A stretch of 52,761 nt of DNA from IMG/VR virus record IMGVR_UViG_3300036782_000035, positions 1-52,761 of that record; one strand, written 5' to 3'. Source of the stretch: a virus. The notes under the pieces were generated by a model. The model was not told the DNA's origin and did no database searches. It was given only the letters and a program-made list of their open reading frames with translations. Shown here piece by piece: positions 17,656 to 25,075 of this stretch (positions within the stretch are counted from its first letter, which is position 1; each line of letters opens with the position of its first letter). The position numbers were made by a program, and so were the translations under genes.

Positions 17656-18051
17656 TTGAAATGGCGGCCGACAACATCATGGGCGGCGTGGTGGCAGGCG
17701 ATCGCGTTCCCGGTCATGCGGGATATCTGCTGCCTGGGAACGGGCCTGTACATGCTCATCGGGCAGGCGCAGTCAGCAGACCCGTCCAGCCTGCTCATCA
17801 CCGCCGGGCTGATCCTCGTCGCCCCGATCGCGGCCATCCACGGGTACCAGGTGCTTACCGGCCCGTCCTCCACGCCGCATACCGAGCTGCCGTCCTCGGA
17901 GCGTGCGCTGCCGCCGTCGTCCTCGCGGCCATCATCTGGGGAGGGTGGCTCGGGTGAACAAGCTCCGTTACGCCTTCGTCGCGCTGGTTGCCTTGTCGCT
18001 GGTCATAGGCGGCCTCTCGGTCCTGTTCTCGGTCAGCTACTACCACCGTGA
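17656..18051 (+). CDS. Small membrane protein of the lysis region
   Basis: Up to 131 residues from TTG 17656, with GAAAGGG at the right distance. TM segments at residues ~17-37 and ~45-62 (DICCLGTGLYMLIGQ; LLITAGLILVAPIAAIHGY) are followed by a Ser/Pro-rich tail. The pattern resembles a common actinophage lysis-region membrane protein. The frame overlaps the next gene by 98 bases. In the alternative (-1) frame the C-terminus becomes a third TM segment ending at TGA 17955-17957, which overlaps the next GTG. A sequence error or frameshift near 17850-17900 is possible, and the 3' end is uncertain. Confidence 0.6.
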   Translation: MKWRPTTSWAAWWQAIAFPVMRDICCLGTGLYMLIGQAQSADPSSLLITAGLILVAPIAAIHGYQVLTGPSSTPHTELPSSERALPPSSSRPSSGEGGSGEQAPLRLRRAGCLVAGHRRPLGPVLGQLLPP

Positions 18052-18274
18052 GCAGGCATCGCAGCAGCACCAGGCGGCCCAGCAGCAGGCCGCGCAGAAG
18101 CAGCAGGGCGAGCTGCTCGAGCACCGGCTGTGCACCACCCTCAGCCGCCTCGCCGCGCTTAAGCCGCCGGCGGGGAACGCCGGGGCGAACCCGGCGAGGG
18201 GCTTCGACCAGCAGCAGCAGGCCGTGCTCGCCGAGCTCGGCCCGGACGTCGGCTGCCCCGCCAGTCACCACTAG
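17954..18274 (+). CDS. Membrane-anchored coiled protein, possible spanin-like lysis factor
   Basis: 106 residues from GTG 17954, eight bases after GGGGAGGG. There is an N-terminal signal anchor (residues ~5-27), a Gln/Ala-rich coiled stretch (QQHQAAQQQAAQKQQ) and a C-terminal C-TLSRLAALKPPAGN and LGPDVGC region with two conserved cysteines. The Rz-like topology beside an endolysin suggests, but does not prove, a lysis accessory role. Confidence 0.75.
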   Translation: MNKLRYAFVALVALSLVIGGLSVLFSVSYYHREQASQQHQAAQQQAAQKQQGELLEHRLCTTLSRLAALKPPAGNAGANPARGFDQQQQAVLAELGPDVGCPASHH

Positions 18275-18283
18275 GAGGAACCC

Positions 18284-18436
18284 GTGAATGACAAGCAGTT
18301 CGCCGCCGTAGTGCTCTTCATCGTCGCCGCGATCCTGGCGGCGGTGGCCGCGTGCGTGCCGCCGGCGTACCAGCGGCTGCTCGGCCTGGCGGTGGCCGCC
18401 GCCGCACTGGGCGCGGCGGTTCAGGTATCGGCGTGA
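18284..18436 (+). CDS. Tiny two-TM membrane protein
   Basis: 50 residues, GTG after a perfect AGGAGGAA. It is almost entirely two hydrophobic helices (FAAVVLFIVAAILAAVAAC and LLGLAVAAAALGAAV) separated by PPAYQR. It overlaps the next GTG and could be a holin or antiholin. Confidence 0.75.
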   Translation: MNDKQFAAVVLFIVAAILAAVAACVPPAYQRLLGLAVAAAALGAAVQVSA

Positions 18437-18579
18437 GGCCGCCCTGCGCCGTGTGCGGCTGCCCGCACGAGAGCCACAAGCACAATCACCGCGGGACGTA
18501 CTGCGGGCGTCCTGACGGCTGCGACCGCTACCAGCCCCGCCGGACCCGGCGGTGGCAGATCTGGAGGAGGACAGCATGA
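18433..18579 (+). CDS. Small Cys/His-rich protein
   Basis: 48 residues, GTG overlapping the previous TGA. It contains CAVCGCPHESHKHNH and YCGRPDGCDRY, a dense Cys/His zinc-binding pattern, and a basic Trp-rich end. An upstream in-frame start would overlap the preceding gene more. Likely a small zinc-ribbon protein of unknown role, co-translated with the endolysin. Confidence 0.75.
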   Translation: MRPPCAVCGCPHESHKHNHRGTYCGRPDGCDRYQPRRTRRWQIWRRTA

Positions 18580-19343
18580 CCATCGCGATGCCTGACAGCA
18601 TCGTCCCGGCGAACATGCCGCACGGTTACGACGCCTACCTTGCCTACGTTGACGGCGAGCGCAGCAGGGACGCGGACGCGGTGAAACAAAGTTTCGCCGG
18701 CGCGCACATCCTGACGCTGACCGTGCTCGGCGGCGGTGCCGTGGCCGACGGGTGCGACATGGAGCCGGGCGATCTCTCGCCTGCCAGCGCTGCGGACTGG
18801 CTTCACCAGCGGATCCAGGCGGGCCAGTGGCGGCCGGTGCTGTACGCCTCGCGGGACAACGTGCCGGCGGTCATCTCCGGGCTTGCCGCGCTCGGCGTGA
18901 ACCGGGCTCAGGTGCGCCTCCTGACCGCGCACTACGGCGAGGGCCAGCATGTCTGCTCGCCGACAGCGTGCGGGTGGATGCTCACCGCCGACGGGACGCA
19001 GTGGACCGACAGCTACCCGGGTGCCGGCGGATCCGCGATCGACATGTCAGCGCTGAACGACGGCTTCTTCGGAGCGCCCCCGTCGGCACCACCCGCACCC
19101 GCAAGCGACTGGACGGAGAACATCATGCAGCAGCTCCCCACCCTCACCACGGGCGCGACCGGCACCCACGTGCGCACCGCGCAGTTCCAGCTCAGGGAGA
19201 AGGGGCGGACCGAGGTGACGGTCGACGGCTCGTTCGGCCCGGTGACCGCTGCCGCTGTCAGCGCGGTGCAGGCTGACCGGCACCTGACGGAGGACGGGAC
19301 GGTCGGGCCGCAGACGTGGCCCGTGCTGCTCGGCGTCGAGTGA
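18576..19343 (+). CDS. Endolysin: glycoside-hydrolase-like domain plus peptidoglycan-binding domain
   Basis: 255 residues, ATG after GGAGGAGGACAGC. The N-terminal ~175 residues (YDAYLAYVDG, HILTLTVLG, WRPVLYASRDN, IDMSAL) resemble the TIM-barrel lysozyme-like fold (GH25/DUF1906-type) seen in actinophage lysins. The C-terminal ~65 residues form a PF01471-type peptidoglycan-binding repeat (LTTGATGTHVRTAQFQL, VDGSFGPVT, DGTVGPQTWPVLL). A Pro/Ala linker joins them. Catalytic residues are not certain. Confidence 0.82.
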   Translation: MTIAMPDSIVPANMPHGYDAYLAYVDGERSRDADAVKQSFAGAHILTLTVLGGGAVADGCDMEPGDLSPASAADWLHQRIQAGQWRPVLYASRDNVPAVISGLAALGVNRAQVRLLTAHYGEGQHVCSPTACGWMLTADGTQWTDSYPGAGGSAIDMSALNDGFFGAPPSAPPAPASDWTENIMQQLPTLTTGATGTHVRTAQFQLREKGRTEVTVDGSFGPVTAAAVSAVQADRHLTEDGTVGPQTWPVLLGVE

Positions 19344-19630
19344 CCCGTCTCGGGCCCCTGCTCGACTTCGCCCAGCTGGGGCAGGGGTGGGGGTTCATCC
19401 TCGGCAGCGTGCTCGGCGGGGCGGCGGGCACGCAGTTCGGCCGCTGGTCGGTGTACGTGTTCATGCGCAACCCGCTGGGGTGGCTCGTGCGGCAGTTCCG
19501 GTTGCTGCTCGCGGAGATCGGCCGGCTGTATGCCGCGAACGCGGACGTGATCGACCGGTCTAGCGCGTCCGCATCAGGACGGCCATCATCCGCAGGTCGG
19601 CGGCCGCCCGCTCACGCTCGATCTCGGTGA
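19340..19630 (+). CDS. Membrane-associated protein following the endolysin
   Basis: 96 residues from GTG overlapping the endolysin TGA. A glycine-rich hydrophobic helix (GWGFILGSVLGGAAGTQFG) is followed by an amphipathic stretch and a basic Ser/Arg tail. The last ~70 bases overlap a gene on the opposite strand. It is the last + gene of the late operon; function unknown. Confidence 0.7.
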   Translation: MTRLGPLLDFAQLGQGWGFILGSVLGGAAGTQFGRWSVYVFMRNPLGWLVRQFRLLLAEIGRLYAANADVIDRSSASASGRPSSAGRRPPAHARSR

Positions 19631-19721
19631 GGTCTTCCCATCGCAGCAGCCGGCCGACTAGCTCGGGTGGCAGCGCTGGCCGCGCCACGTCGAGCAGGGC
19701 AGCGCAGCATGACGGGTCCAA
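19560..19721 (-). CDS. Small unknown protein, last gene of the minus-strand transfer-like operon
   Basis: 53 residues from TTG 19721 preceded by GGAGG at close spacing. The protein begins MDPSCCAALLDVARPALPPE and ends LRMMAVLMRTR; it is helical and charged with no domain recognised. It converges with and overlaps the + gene ending at 19630. Confidence 0.6.
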   Translation of the reverse strand: MDPSCCAALLDVARPALPPELVGRLLRWEDLTEIERERAAADLRMMAVLMRTR

Positions 19722-19759
19722 CGGTCCTCCGGGGGCGGGTGGCGAGTGCCGCGACCAGG

Positions 19760-19903
19760 TTATCGGCCAGCCAGCCGCCTCGCACGCCGCGCCTCCAGCA
19801 TGGCCAGCCTCTCACGCACCTCCGCAGGCGGCAGCGCGACCATCCGCGCGTTCAGCCACGTCACGCCCACCAGGTACGCCAGCTCGGCGTGCAGCCGCTT
19901 CAC
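19760..19903 (-). CDS. Small basic helical protein
   Basis: 47 residues from a GTG that overlaps the TGA of the previous gene in the operon. The sequence VKRLHAELAYLVGVTWLNAR then LPPAEVRERLAMLEARRARR is strongly helical and basic. The overlap and coding character support it. Confidence 0.65.
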   Translation of the reverse strand: MKRLHAELAYLVGVTWLNARMVALPPAEVRERLAMLEARRARRLAGR

Positions 19904-20115
19904 AGCGCGTCCGGGTCTTCGCCGCGCTCACGGAGCGCTTCCATGACCTGGTCGTGCGCCCGGCGGCTGAGTTCCCGGGCACACTCCTCGTAGCCCAGCA
20001 CGGCCTGTGCCCACAGGACGGTCCCCACCGGGTGCTCCCGCCGCGCCGCCAGGTGCCGCGCCATTCTCCGCAGCACCTGCTCGTCCGGCAGCGCGGTCAG
20101 GTCATCCCCGGCCAA
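19900..20115 (-). CDS. Small unknown protein of the minus operon
   Basis: 71 residues, helical, Arg/Glu-rich (LPDEQVLRRMARHLAARRE; ALRERGEDPDAL). It overlaps the upstream gene by 14 bases and the downstream gene by 4. No domain recognised. Confidence 0.75.
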   Translation of the reverse strand: MAGDDLTALPDEQVLRRMARHLAARREHPVGTVLWAQAVLGYEECARELSRRAHDQVMEALRERGEDPDAL

Positions 20116-20368
20116 AGCGGGCCTCCAGGTAATCCATCAGGAAGCCGAGGTGATCCCGCGACACGGTCACCGGCGTCCCGTCGATGCGCGGGTCCTTGTC
20201 GGCCTCCAGCCACGTCGCGGTCGGCCGCGTCACCCCGGCCTGCCCCGGCATCAGGATGCTGACCTGCCGGTGGCGCGCCAGGAACGCCACCATCCGCGCC
20301 ACGTGGTCCGGGGCGTGGTCGACGCCCGGCACCACCGGCAGGTTGTCATTCGGCCACGGCCCCATCAC
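20102..20368 (-). CDS. Unknown protein of the minus operon
   Basis: 88 residues from GTG 20368 (or ATG 20365), coupled to the upstream stop. The sequence DHVARMVAFLARHRQVSILMPG and TVSRDHLGFLMDYLEARFG reads as a compact alpha/beta protein. No catalytic motif is visible. Confidence 0.75.
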   Translation of the reverse strand: MMGPWPNDNLPVVPGVDHAPDHVARMVAFLARHRQVSILMPGQAGVTRPTATWLEADKDPRIDGTPVTVSRDHLGFLMDYLEARFGRG

Positions 20369-20583
20369 TGCCCGCCCAGGAGCGCATGGAGGATGCCGAC
20401 CATGGCCAGGTCTCCGACTGAGCGCTTTGCGTTCGACTGAAGCACGCCGTCCAGCACGTAGGCCAGCCGCTCAGCTTCCTGTCGGTGCTCTTCGCTGGTG
20501 AAGTAGTCCTCCCTGGGTGCGCTTCGCACCCGGCGCGGCCAGGCCGGCAGGCGGCCGAGTGTCTTACTGCCGATCAGCGCCAT
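20365..20583 (-). CDS. Unknown protein of the minus operon
   Basis: 72 residues from the ATG that overlaps the preceding TGA (TGATG). A basic N-terminus (GRLPAWPRRVRS) is followed by a helical part (SEEHRQEAERLAYVLDGVL) and AMVGILHALLGG. An earlier in-frame start lies inside the previous gene. Function unknown. Confidence 0.75.
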   Translation of the reverse strand: MALIGSKTLGRLPAWPRRVRSAPREDYFTSEEHRQEAERLAYVLDGVLQSNAKRSVGDLAMVGILHALLGGQ

Positions 20584-20723
20584 CAGGAGTGCTCCCTGAT
20601 CCACTCGGCCAGGTCCTCGACGGGGTTGCCGTTCTGGTCGACCGGGCCGTCATAGCCGCTCTCGCGGAGCGCGGTGAACTTGGCCTGCGCCTCGGTGTCG
20701 GGGCCTTCTCCGAACCACTTCAT
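20583..20723 (-). CDS. Small acidic protein
   Basis: 46 residues, ATG overlapping the previous TGA. The sequence MKWFGEGPDTEAQAKFTALRE then GYDGPVDQNGNPVEDLAEWIR is acidic. The tight overlaps on both sides support a real gene. Function unknown. Confidence 0.7.
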   Translation of the reverse strand: MKWFGEGPDTEAQAKFTALRESGYDGPVDQNGNPVEDLAEWIREHS

Positions 20724-20869
20724 GACCTGTCCTCTTCCTCGTCGTCGACGAAGATGACAGCGCCCGGGCCGTCCTGGTCGCTGGTGTCGACGCTGATGGG
20801 GCCGGTGAAGGTGCCGGAGAAGATGACTCCCCCGCCCTCGACGTGGTTGACGATGTTGTGGTTTGGCAT
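20720..20869 (-). CDS. Small acidic protein
   Basis: 49 residues. It begins MPNHNIVNHVEGGGVIFSGT and ends in VFVDDEEEDRS-like acidic residues (AVIFVDDEEEDRS). The ribosome site GGAAGGAA lies just before ATG 20869. Related small proteins are common in actinomycete plasmid and AICE transfer operons, as far as I recall. Function unknown. Confidence 0.7.
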   Translation of the reverse strand: MPNHNIVNHVEGGGVIFSGTFTGPISVDTSDQDGPGAVIFVDDEEEDRS

Positions 20870-20870
20870 T

Positions 20871-21260
20871 TCATTCCTTCCTGGTGGTGCCGAGCACCCG
20901 GAGCGCCTCTAGCAGGCGGGGGTCGGCGGACTTAGCGCCTGCCTCGGGCAGGTGCAGGTGGTAGTGGTTCACGACGGCCTGCGGCTGAGCGGCCGGCACC
21001 TGCGGCCTGGGCTCGCGGATTACCTCCGCCTGCACCGTGAACGAGGGCCTGTGAGCGGCCATGCTGCGGCGGATCATGACCACCAGCCCGGCGATAATCG
21101 CGAGCAGGACGACGCCGACGCCGATCAGGATCCAGAAGATCGCGGCGATGATCGCGACCACGGCCATGACCACCGCGACGACGGCCGCGCCGCCGAGCAC
21201 TGACCCGATCCCGAAGCCGGTCACCTTGAAGGTGCCGGAGCCCTCCCATTGGCCGATCAC
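20871..21260 (-). CDS. Membrane protein of the transfer-like operon
   Basis: 129 residues from GTG 21260 overlapping the upstream TGA. A long double hydrophobic region (residues ~17-63) is followed by a cytoplasmic part with NHYHLHLPEAG and a helical end. Proteins with paired TM segments plus a soluble tail occur among spread (Spd) proteins of Streptomyces plasmids, but no homology is claimed. Confidence 0.75.
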   Translation of the reverse strand: MIGQWEGSGTFKVTGFGIGSVLGGAAVVAVVMAVVAIIAAIFWILIGVGVVLLAIIAGLVVMIRRSMAAHRPSFTVQAEVIREPRPQVPAAQPQAVVNHYHLHLPEAGAKSADPRLLEALRVLGTTRKE

Positions 21261-21463
21261 CGCTCGTCCCGCGTCTTCCACGCGCGCTCCGCGATCAGCA
21301 CCCGGCCACGGTGGACGAGCCGGGCGCCGCGGCGGAACCTGCGGCCGGTCCCCTTGCACTTGGCGCACAGGCCGCGGGGGCACGGGCACGCACGCGTCGG
21401 CGAGACGAGCACGAACACCACCCACCCGATGGCCAGGACGAGGATTACCAGGACATGGCCCAT
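21257..21463 (-). CDS. Membrane-anchored zinc-finger-like protein
   Basis: 68 residues. An N-terminal TM helix (VLVILVLAIGWVVFVLV) is followed by CPCPRGLCAKCKGTGRR, a four-cysteine metal motif, and a basic C-terminus. Such short CxGTGRR proteins are, from memory, frequent in actinomycete mobile-element transfer operons. It overlaps the next gene by GTGA. Confidence 0.78.
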   Translation of the reverse strand: MGHVLVILVLAIGWVVFVLVSPTRACPCPRGLCAKCKGTGRRFRRGARLVHRGRVLIAERAWKTRDER

Positions 21464-21473
21464 GACGGCCTCC

Positions 21474-21890
21474 CTACTTGTGAGCCCGCGGGCAGTCGGC
21501 GATGCCGCGGTCGTGTCCCAGCTCCCAGCCGCGGGCGAAGCCTTCCTCGTCGCCGAGCTGGCGCCCGGCCTTGTACGCCACGCACAGCGACCGCTTGCAC
21601 GCGTCGTCGGAGCACTCGGTGTAGTCGTGCTTCGGCTTCGCCTTGCGCGCCCTCTCGCGCGCCTCCTTCTCCGCCTGCTTCTTCCGCCCGGTGAAGTCGG
21701 ACTTCGGCGCGCAGTGGTGGGTTAGCGCCCCGCCCGCGGTGTAGCGCTTCTTGCACTTCGGGCACTTCCCGAACGCCAGCCGCGGCTTGAGCGTCATCGG
21801 CCGCCGGCTGTTCGACACGCACACGTGCCGCAGGCCGGACGGCTTCCCGCACCGCCCGCACACCACGTTTAGTTGCGGGCGCCAGCCCAT
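21474..21890 (-). CDS. Cys-rich mobile-element protein
   Basis: 138 residues from ATG 21890; a longer frame to 21956 lacks a better start. There are two zinc-finger-like sites (VCGRCGKPSGLRHVC and GKCPKCKKRYT--GALTHHC), a basic coiled stretch, then HDYTECSDDACKRSLC and a repeated GFARGWELGHDRG end. The last motif is one I associate with proteins encoded beside FtsK/TraB genes in AICEs. DNA or RNA binding is likely. Confidence 0.75.
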   Translation of the reverse strand: MGWRPQLNVVCGRCGKPSGLRHVCVSNSRRPMTLKPRLAFGKCPKCKKRYTAGGALTHHCAPKSDFTGRKKQAEKEARERARKAKPKHDYTECSDDACKRSLCVAYKAGRQLGDEEGFARGWELGHDRGIADCPRAHK

Positions 21891-21978
21891 CAGCTCGCTC
21901 TCCCATGGCCCGTGAAACTGGCCGCGCGCCCGCTGCGACCGCGAACAGCGGAACATCGCAGGTCAGAGAGCGTGAGGC

Positions 21979-22043
21979 GTGTCGCGCAGTGTCGCGGGGA
22001 TCGGTGTTTCCGCTGGTCATCGCGTGTCGCGCTAGCGCGACAC
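21979..22043. repeat. clt-like repeat cluster: GTGTCGCG octamers and a 20-bp palindrome
   Basis: GTGTCGCG occurs at 21979-21986, 21989-21996 and 22024-22031, with an inverted copy at 22036-22043. The last two form a perfect palindrome GTGTCGCGCT/AGCGCGACAC (22024-22043). The cluster sits 16-80 bases past the stop of the FtsK/TraB-like gene, in the 168-bp gap before the next gene. Streptomyces clt loci have repeated octamers beside traB that its winged-helix domain binds. Confidence 0.65.
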
Positions 22044-22058
22044 ATTTCAGGGTCTCCA

Positions 22059-24113
22059 CTACAGCCCTCCCGCCCGCAGGTGCTCCTGAACGGCGGAGCG
22101 CTCGCATCCCGAGCGGGGCTTGCTGCCAGGCTCACGGACCGACTTGACGGGGATCGCGAGGGCGCGGAGCTGGCTCAGCACCGCGTCGCGGGTGATGCCC
22201 TCGTAAGCCTCGCCGAACGTGCCGGAGAGCCGGTCGGCGATCGTCTCGCCCCACAGCTTCTCGTCGTCGCCGAACACCTCGAGGACGTCACGCGCGAACG
22301 ACCGGGCCTCCACGGCGAAGTCCTCGCCCGCGGCGTAGCCGGTGACCCGGTGCGCCCGCTCGCGCATGAGCCGGGCGCGGGCGAAGATCAGCCGGGACAG
22401 CGGCCCGTCGATGTACTGGGCGCGCATGATGCGCGGGCGCAGGCCCTCGCCGCCGAAGTACAGGACGCCCTTGGCGTCGAACCCGAACATGGTTGCCCGG
22501 ATACCGGCCTTGTACTGGGACGTCCCGAGCACCATGTCGTTCTCAACCTGGCCGGTGACGTACAGGCACATCCGCAGGACCGCGTTCGCGCGGATGCCCG
22601 GCGGGATCGACTTCGCGTCCGGCCGCTGCGTGGCCAGGATGATCAGCATCCCCAGCGCCGGGCCGCGCTTGGCCAGGTCGGTGCAGATCAGCTCGAACTC
22701 CTCGCCGTAGGCGGGGTGCTCGAATGCGACCTGGCACTCGTCGACCGCGATCACGATCGGCTGCAGGCCAAGGCTCCGGTCGTTCGCCAGCTCGTCGGTG
22801 ATCTTGTTCTCGGGGCAGCGCAGCGGGTCGGCTTCGGCGATGTCGCGGATGATCTTGGTCCGGCGGCGCATCTCCCTGCGCAGTGCGCGGAAGTCTGCGA
22901 TCATCGCCGCCATGTCCTCGGGCTCGTCGCCGACCCCGTAGGCGTGCGCCACGGGCCGCGCCGGGGCGAGGTCGCCGGTTCCCTTCAGGTCGTAGGCGTG
23001 GATCTCCGAGCGCACGTCAAGGGCGGCGATCAGCAGCAGCAGCCGCAGCAGGAACGTCTTCCCCATCCGGGGAACCGCCCCGATGATGATCGAGACGAAC
23101 ATCAGCGTGACCGTGACGGCCTTGCCGCGCGGGTCGTAGCCGAACAGCGTCGGCTTGAACATGTTGACCGTGCCGCGCCTGGCCAGCGGCCACGCGGGCT
23201 GGTCGGCCTTCGTCATGTCCTCGTCGGCGACGTACAGGTCAAGCGCTCCGGGGTGCCGCTTGTGGTCCGTCTCGGGCCACACGCAGCCGAGCGGGCGACG
23301 CAGGCCCGACGCGGCTTCCTCGCGCTTCTCGCTGACCGCCCCGGCCGTCACGCCGATCGGCAGGTCGCCCCGCCACAGCCAGCCAGCGCCGTCCCGCATG
23401 GGCCCGTCAAGGGTCACGATCGCGTTGCCCGGGTTCTCACGGATCGCCTTGTTCATCTCGGCGATGCCGAGCACGCCGAGCATGTTGACGATCAGCTCAG
23501 TGGTCAGCCGCTCGACGGCGACCGGGACAACGGAGCTGGTGACGATCGGCTTGTCCTCCGGCCGGCCAATCCACGCCAGCACCGGCCCGGCGACCAGGCC
23601 AACCGGGATCCACAGCAGCGCAGAGACGGAGGTCAGCAGCGCAGCGCCGACGGCCAGGGCGACGACCTCGCCGAGCAGGATCAGGCCGCGGACGAGGCGG
23701 ACCTTCCGCGCCTCCTTGTGCAGCGCCAGCCACTTAGCCGTGTCGCCGTCGGCGATGGCGCGGTGGCGCAGCAGCGTCTGCTCGCTGACCCACCACCACC
23801 CGAGCTGGGTGAACACGATACGGGCCACGCCGACGCCAGCCCACATGACCGTGAGCGCGACACGCTGCGGCAGGCGGACGCCGTGATAAAGCGAGTGATG
23901 CCTGGCCCGCTTGTACTGCCAGCCTGCGGCCTTGCGGCGGCCCTCGCGGGTGCGCAGGTGCTCAGGGATGACCGGCTTCCACTCGGATGGCTCGCCGCGT
24001 TCGGGCTTCGCCGGGGGCGCAGGCGCTGCGGTGCCGGGGAACGGTACGACCTCGCCGGTTACGGCGTCGTCTTCCTCGTCGCCGGGCTCGTCGTCGTACG
24101 GCCGCGTCACCAT
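22059..24113 (-). CDS. FtsK/SpoIIIE-TraB-like DNA translocase
   Basis: 684 residues; ATG 24113 has AGGAGG eight bases upstream. The N-terminal ~60 residues are acidic/Pro-rich. TM-like segments lie at ~83-104 and ~142-182. The motor core has Walker A GAVPRMGKT (345-353), YDLKGTGDL (374-382), Walker B IVIAVDECQ (453-461) and LATQRPDAKSIP. The C-terminal ~45 residues form a likely winged helix. Domain order and neighbours match TraSA/TraB, the single protein that moves double-stranded DNA between mycelial actinomycetes, rather than host FtsK, which has a longer linker. A role in phage DNA segregation is an alternative. The gene overlaps the preceding membrane gene. Confidence 0.88.
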   Translation of the reverse strand: MVTRPYDDEPGDEEDDAVTGEVVPFPGTAAPAPPAKPERGEPSEWKPVIPEHLRTREGRRKAAGWQYKRARHHSLYHGVRLPQRVALTVMWAGVGVARIVFTQLGWWWVSEQTLLRHRAIADGDTAKWLALHKEARKVRLVRGLILLGEVVALAVGAALLTSVSALLWIPVGLVAGPVLAWIGRPEDKPIVTSSVVPVAVERLTTELIVNMLGVLGIAEMNKAIRENPGNAIVTLDGPMRDGAGWLWRGDLPIGVTAGAVSEKREEAASGLRRPLGCVWPETDHKRHPGALDLYVADEDMTKADQPAWPLARRGTVNMFKPTLFGYDPRGKAVTVTLMFVSIIIGAVPRMGKTFLLRLLLLIAALDVRSEIHAYDLKGTGDLAPARPVAHAYGVGDEPEDMAAMIADFRALRREMRRRTKIIRDIAEADPLRCPENKITDELANDRSLGLQPIVIAVDECQVAFEHPAYGEEFELICTDLAKRGPALGMLIILATQRPDAKSIPPGIRANAVLRMCLYVTGQVENDMVLGTSQYKAGIRATMFGFDAKGVLYFGGEGLRPRIMRAQYIDGPLSRLIFARARLMRERAHRVTGYAAGEDFAVEARSFARDVLEVFGDDEKLWGETIADRLSGTFGEAYEGITRDAVLSQLRALAIPVKSVREPGSKPRSGCERSAVQEHLRAGGL

Positions 24114-24295
24114 GCGAACCGCCTCCTGCACGGCTGCAGGCCCCACCCGCACTCCGCCACGATGGTGGCGATGGCGAGGGTGAGCGCCGCGACCGTCACC
24201 GCGACCACCGCGACGGCGAGCAGCGTCAGCAGGTGCACGCCGAGGATGGCGGCGAGCGCCAGGGCAACGGCGGCGAGGATCTTGGGCGCGGTCAT
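24107..24295 (-). CDS. Small two-TM membrane protein of the transfer operon
   Basis: 62 residues, nearly all hydrophobic (ILAAVALALAAILGVHLL and LLAVAVVAVTVAALTLAIA) with a Cys/Arg-rich end. The gene overlaps DUF2637 upstream and the translocase downstream by 4-7 bases, so all three are coupled. Position matches the small spread-type proteins of AICEs. Confidence 0.78.
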   Translation of the reverse strand: MTAPKILAAVALALAAILGVHLLTLLAVAVVAVTVAALTLAIATIVAECGWGLQPCRRRFAW

Positions 24296-24951
24296 GCCGG
24301 CACCTCTTCGCGCTCGTCCGCGGTCTCTTCGGGGGCCTCGCTCAGCGCGGCCTTGACCAGCTGGCCGATGGTGTCGTGGTGCATGCCGAACGCCCGGCCG
24401 AGATCCCGGTAAGACGGCCTCGCACCGAGGCAGTCACGCAGGTGCAGGTACGCGTCGACAACCCGGTCCTCGGTGGCTTCCGCCAGCCCGTGACCGCAGC
24501 CGACAGTGACGACCCTGGCGGCCGTGGCGCCGGGGGAGGCGACGCCACGGCCGCGCCTTACGAGCCCCGCGAGGGACTCAAGCGCGAGGGTGAACGCCAG
24601 CGCTGGCCAGCCGGAGACCAGCCGGCCGCCCATGCCGTGGTGCGACCCGGCCGCAACGTTCATTGCCAAGGTCACGACGATGCCGACGCCGAGCGACACC
24701 ATCGTCAGGACCGGCCTGCCTGCCCCGCCGCGGGACGCTGAGATCAGGTCGGCGGACGCTCCGAGGATGACGAGGTCCGCCAGTGCGGGCACGAGGTACG
24801 CGACCGGCGCGGTCGCTCCTGCGGCCTCGACGACGGTCAGCGCGTGGAAGTACGAGGCGATGCCTGCGATGAGGGAGACGCCCGCCAAGGCCAGCCAGCC
24901 GACGACACGAGGGGCGCTAGCGGTGCGGGACGGGGTATCTGTAGAGTCCAC
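24292..24951 (-). CDS. DUF2637-type membrane protein with C-terminal HTH
   Basis: 219 residues from GTG 24951, after GGAAGAGG. There are four TM segments in residues ~17-130 (WLALAGVSLIAGIASYFHAL, LADLVILGASA, VSLGVGIVVTLAMNVAAG, ALAFTLALESLAGLV). The C-terminal ~70 residues form a helix-turn-helix-like unit (PSYRDLGRAFGMHHDTIGQL). DUF2637 proteins are, from my knowledge, a hallmark of actinomycete plasmids and AICEs. It is the first gene of the minus operon and divergent from a GntR regulator. Confidence 0.82.
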   Translation of the reverse strand: MDSTDTPSRTASAPRVVGWLALAGVSLIAGIASYFHALTVVEAAGATAPVAYLVPALADLVILGASADLISASRGGAGRPVLTMVSLGVGIVVTLAMNVAAGSHHGMGGRLVSGWPALAFTLALESLAGLVRRGRGVASPGATAARVVTVGCGHGLAEATEDRVVDAYLHLRDCLGARPSYRDLGRAFGMHHDTIGQLVKAALSEAPEETADEREEVPA

Positions 24952-24987
24952 GTGGGCCTCTTCCTGGTTCGTTCAGGAGGGGTCAAG

Positions 24988-25075
24988 GGCCATCTGGTGG
25001 ACTGCAATCCGCCAGGTGGCCCGCCATCGTTTGATGACGTTGTCAAGTGCCACCATACGCCGCAGATCGCTGCGG
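24988..25075. promoter_or_regulatory. Divergent control region with inverted repeats
   Basis: The 178-bp gap between the transfer operon (-) and GntR gene (+) holds two inverted repeats. GGCCATCTGG/CCAGGTGGCC (24988-25021) has one wobble. CCGCAG-atcg-CTGCGG (25060-25075) is perfect. A TATATT (25100-25105) could be a + strand -10. These are candidate operators; which regulator binds is unknown. Confidence 0.45.

Noticed and set aside
21873-24356. 827-codon + frame over the translocase gene
   Set aside because: It is antisense to a gene with Walker motifs; its own product is low-complexity.
25041-25046. TTGACA on the minus strand as the -35 of the transfer operon
   Set aside because: No acceptable -10 lies 16-19 bases downstream, so no promoter was called.
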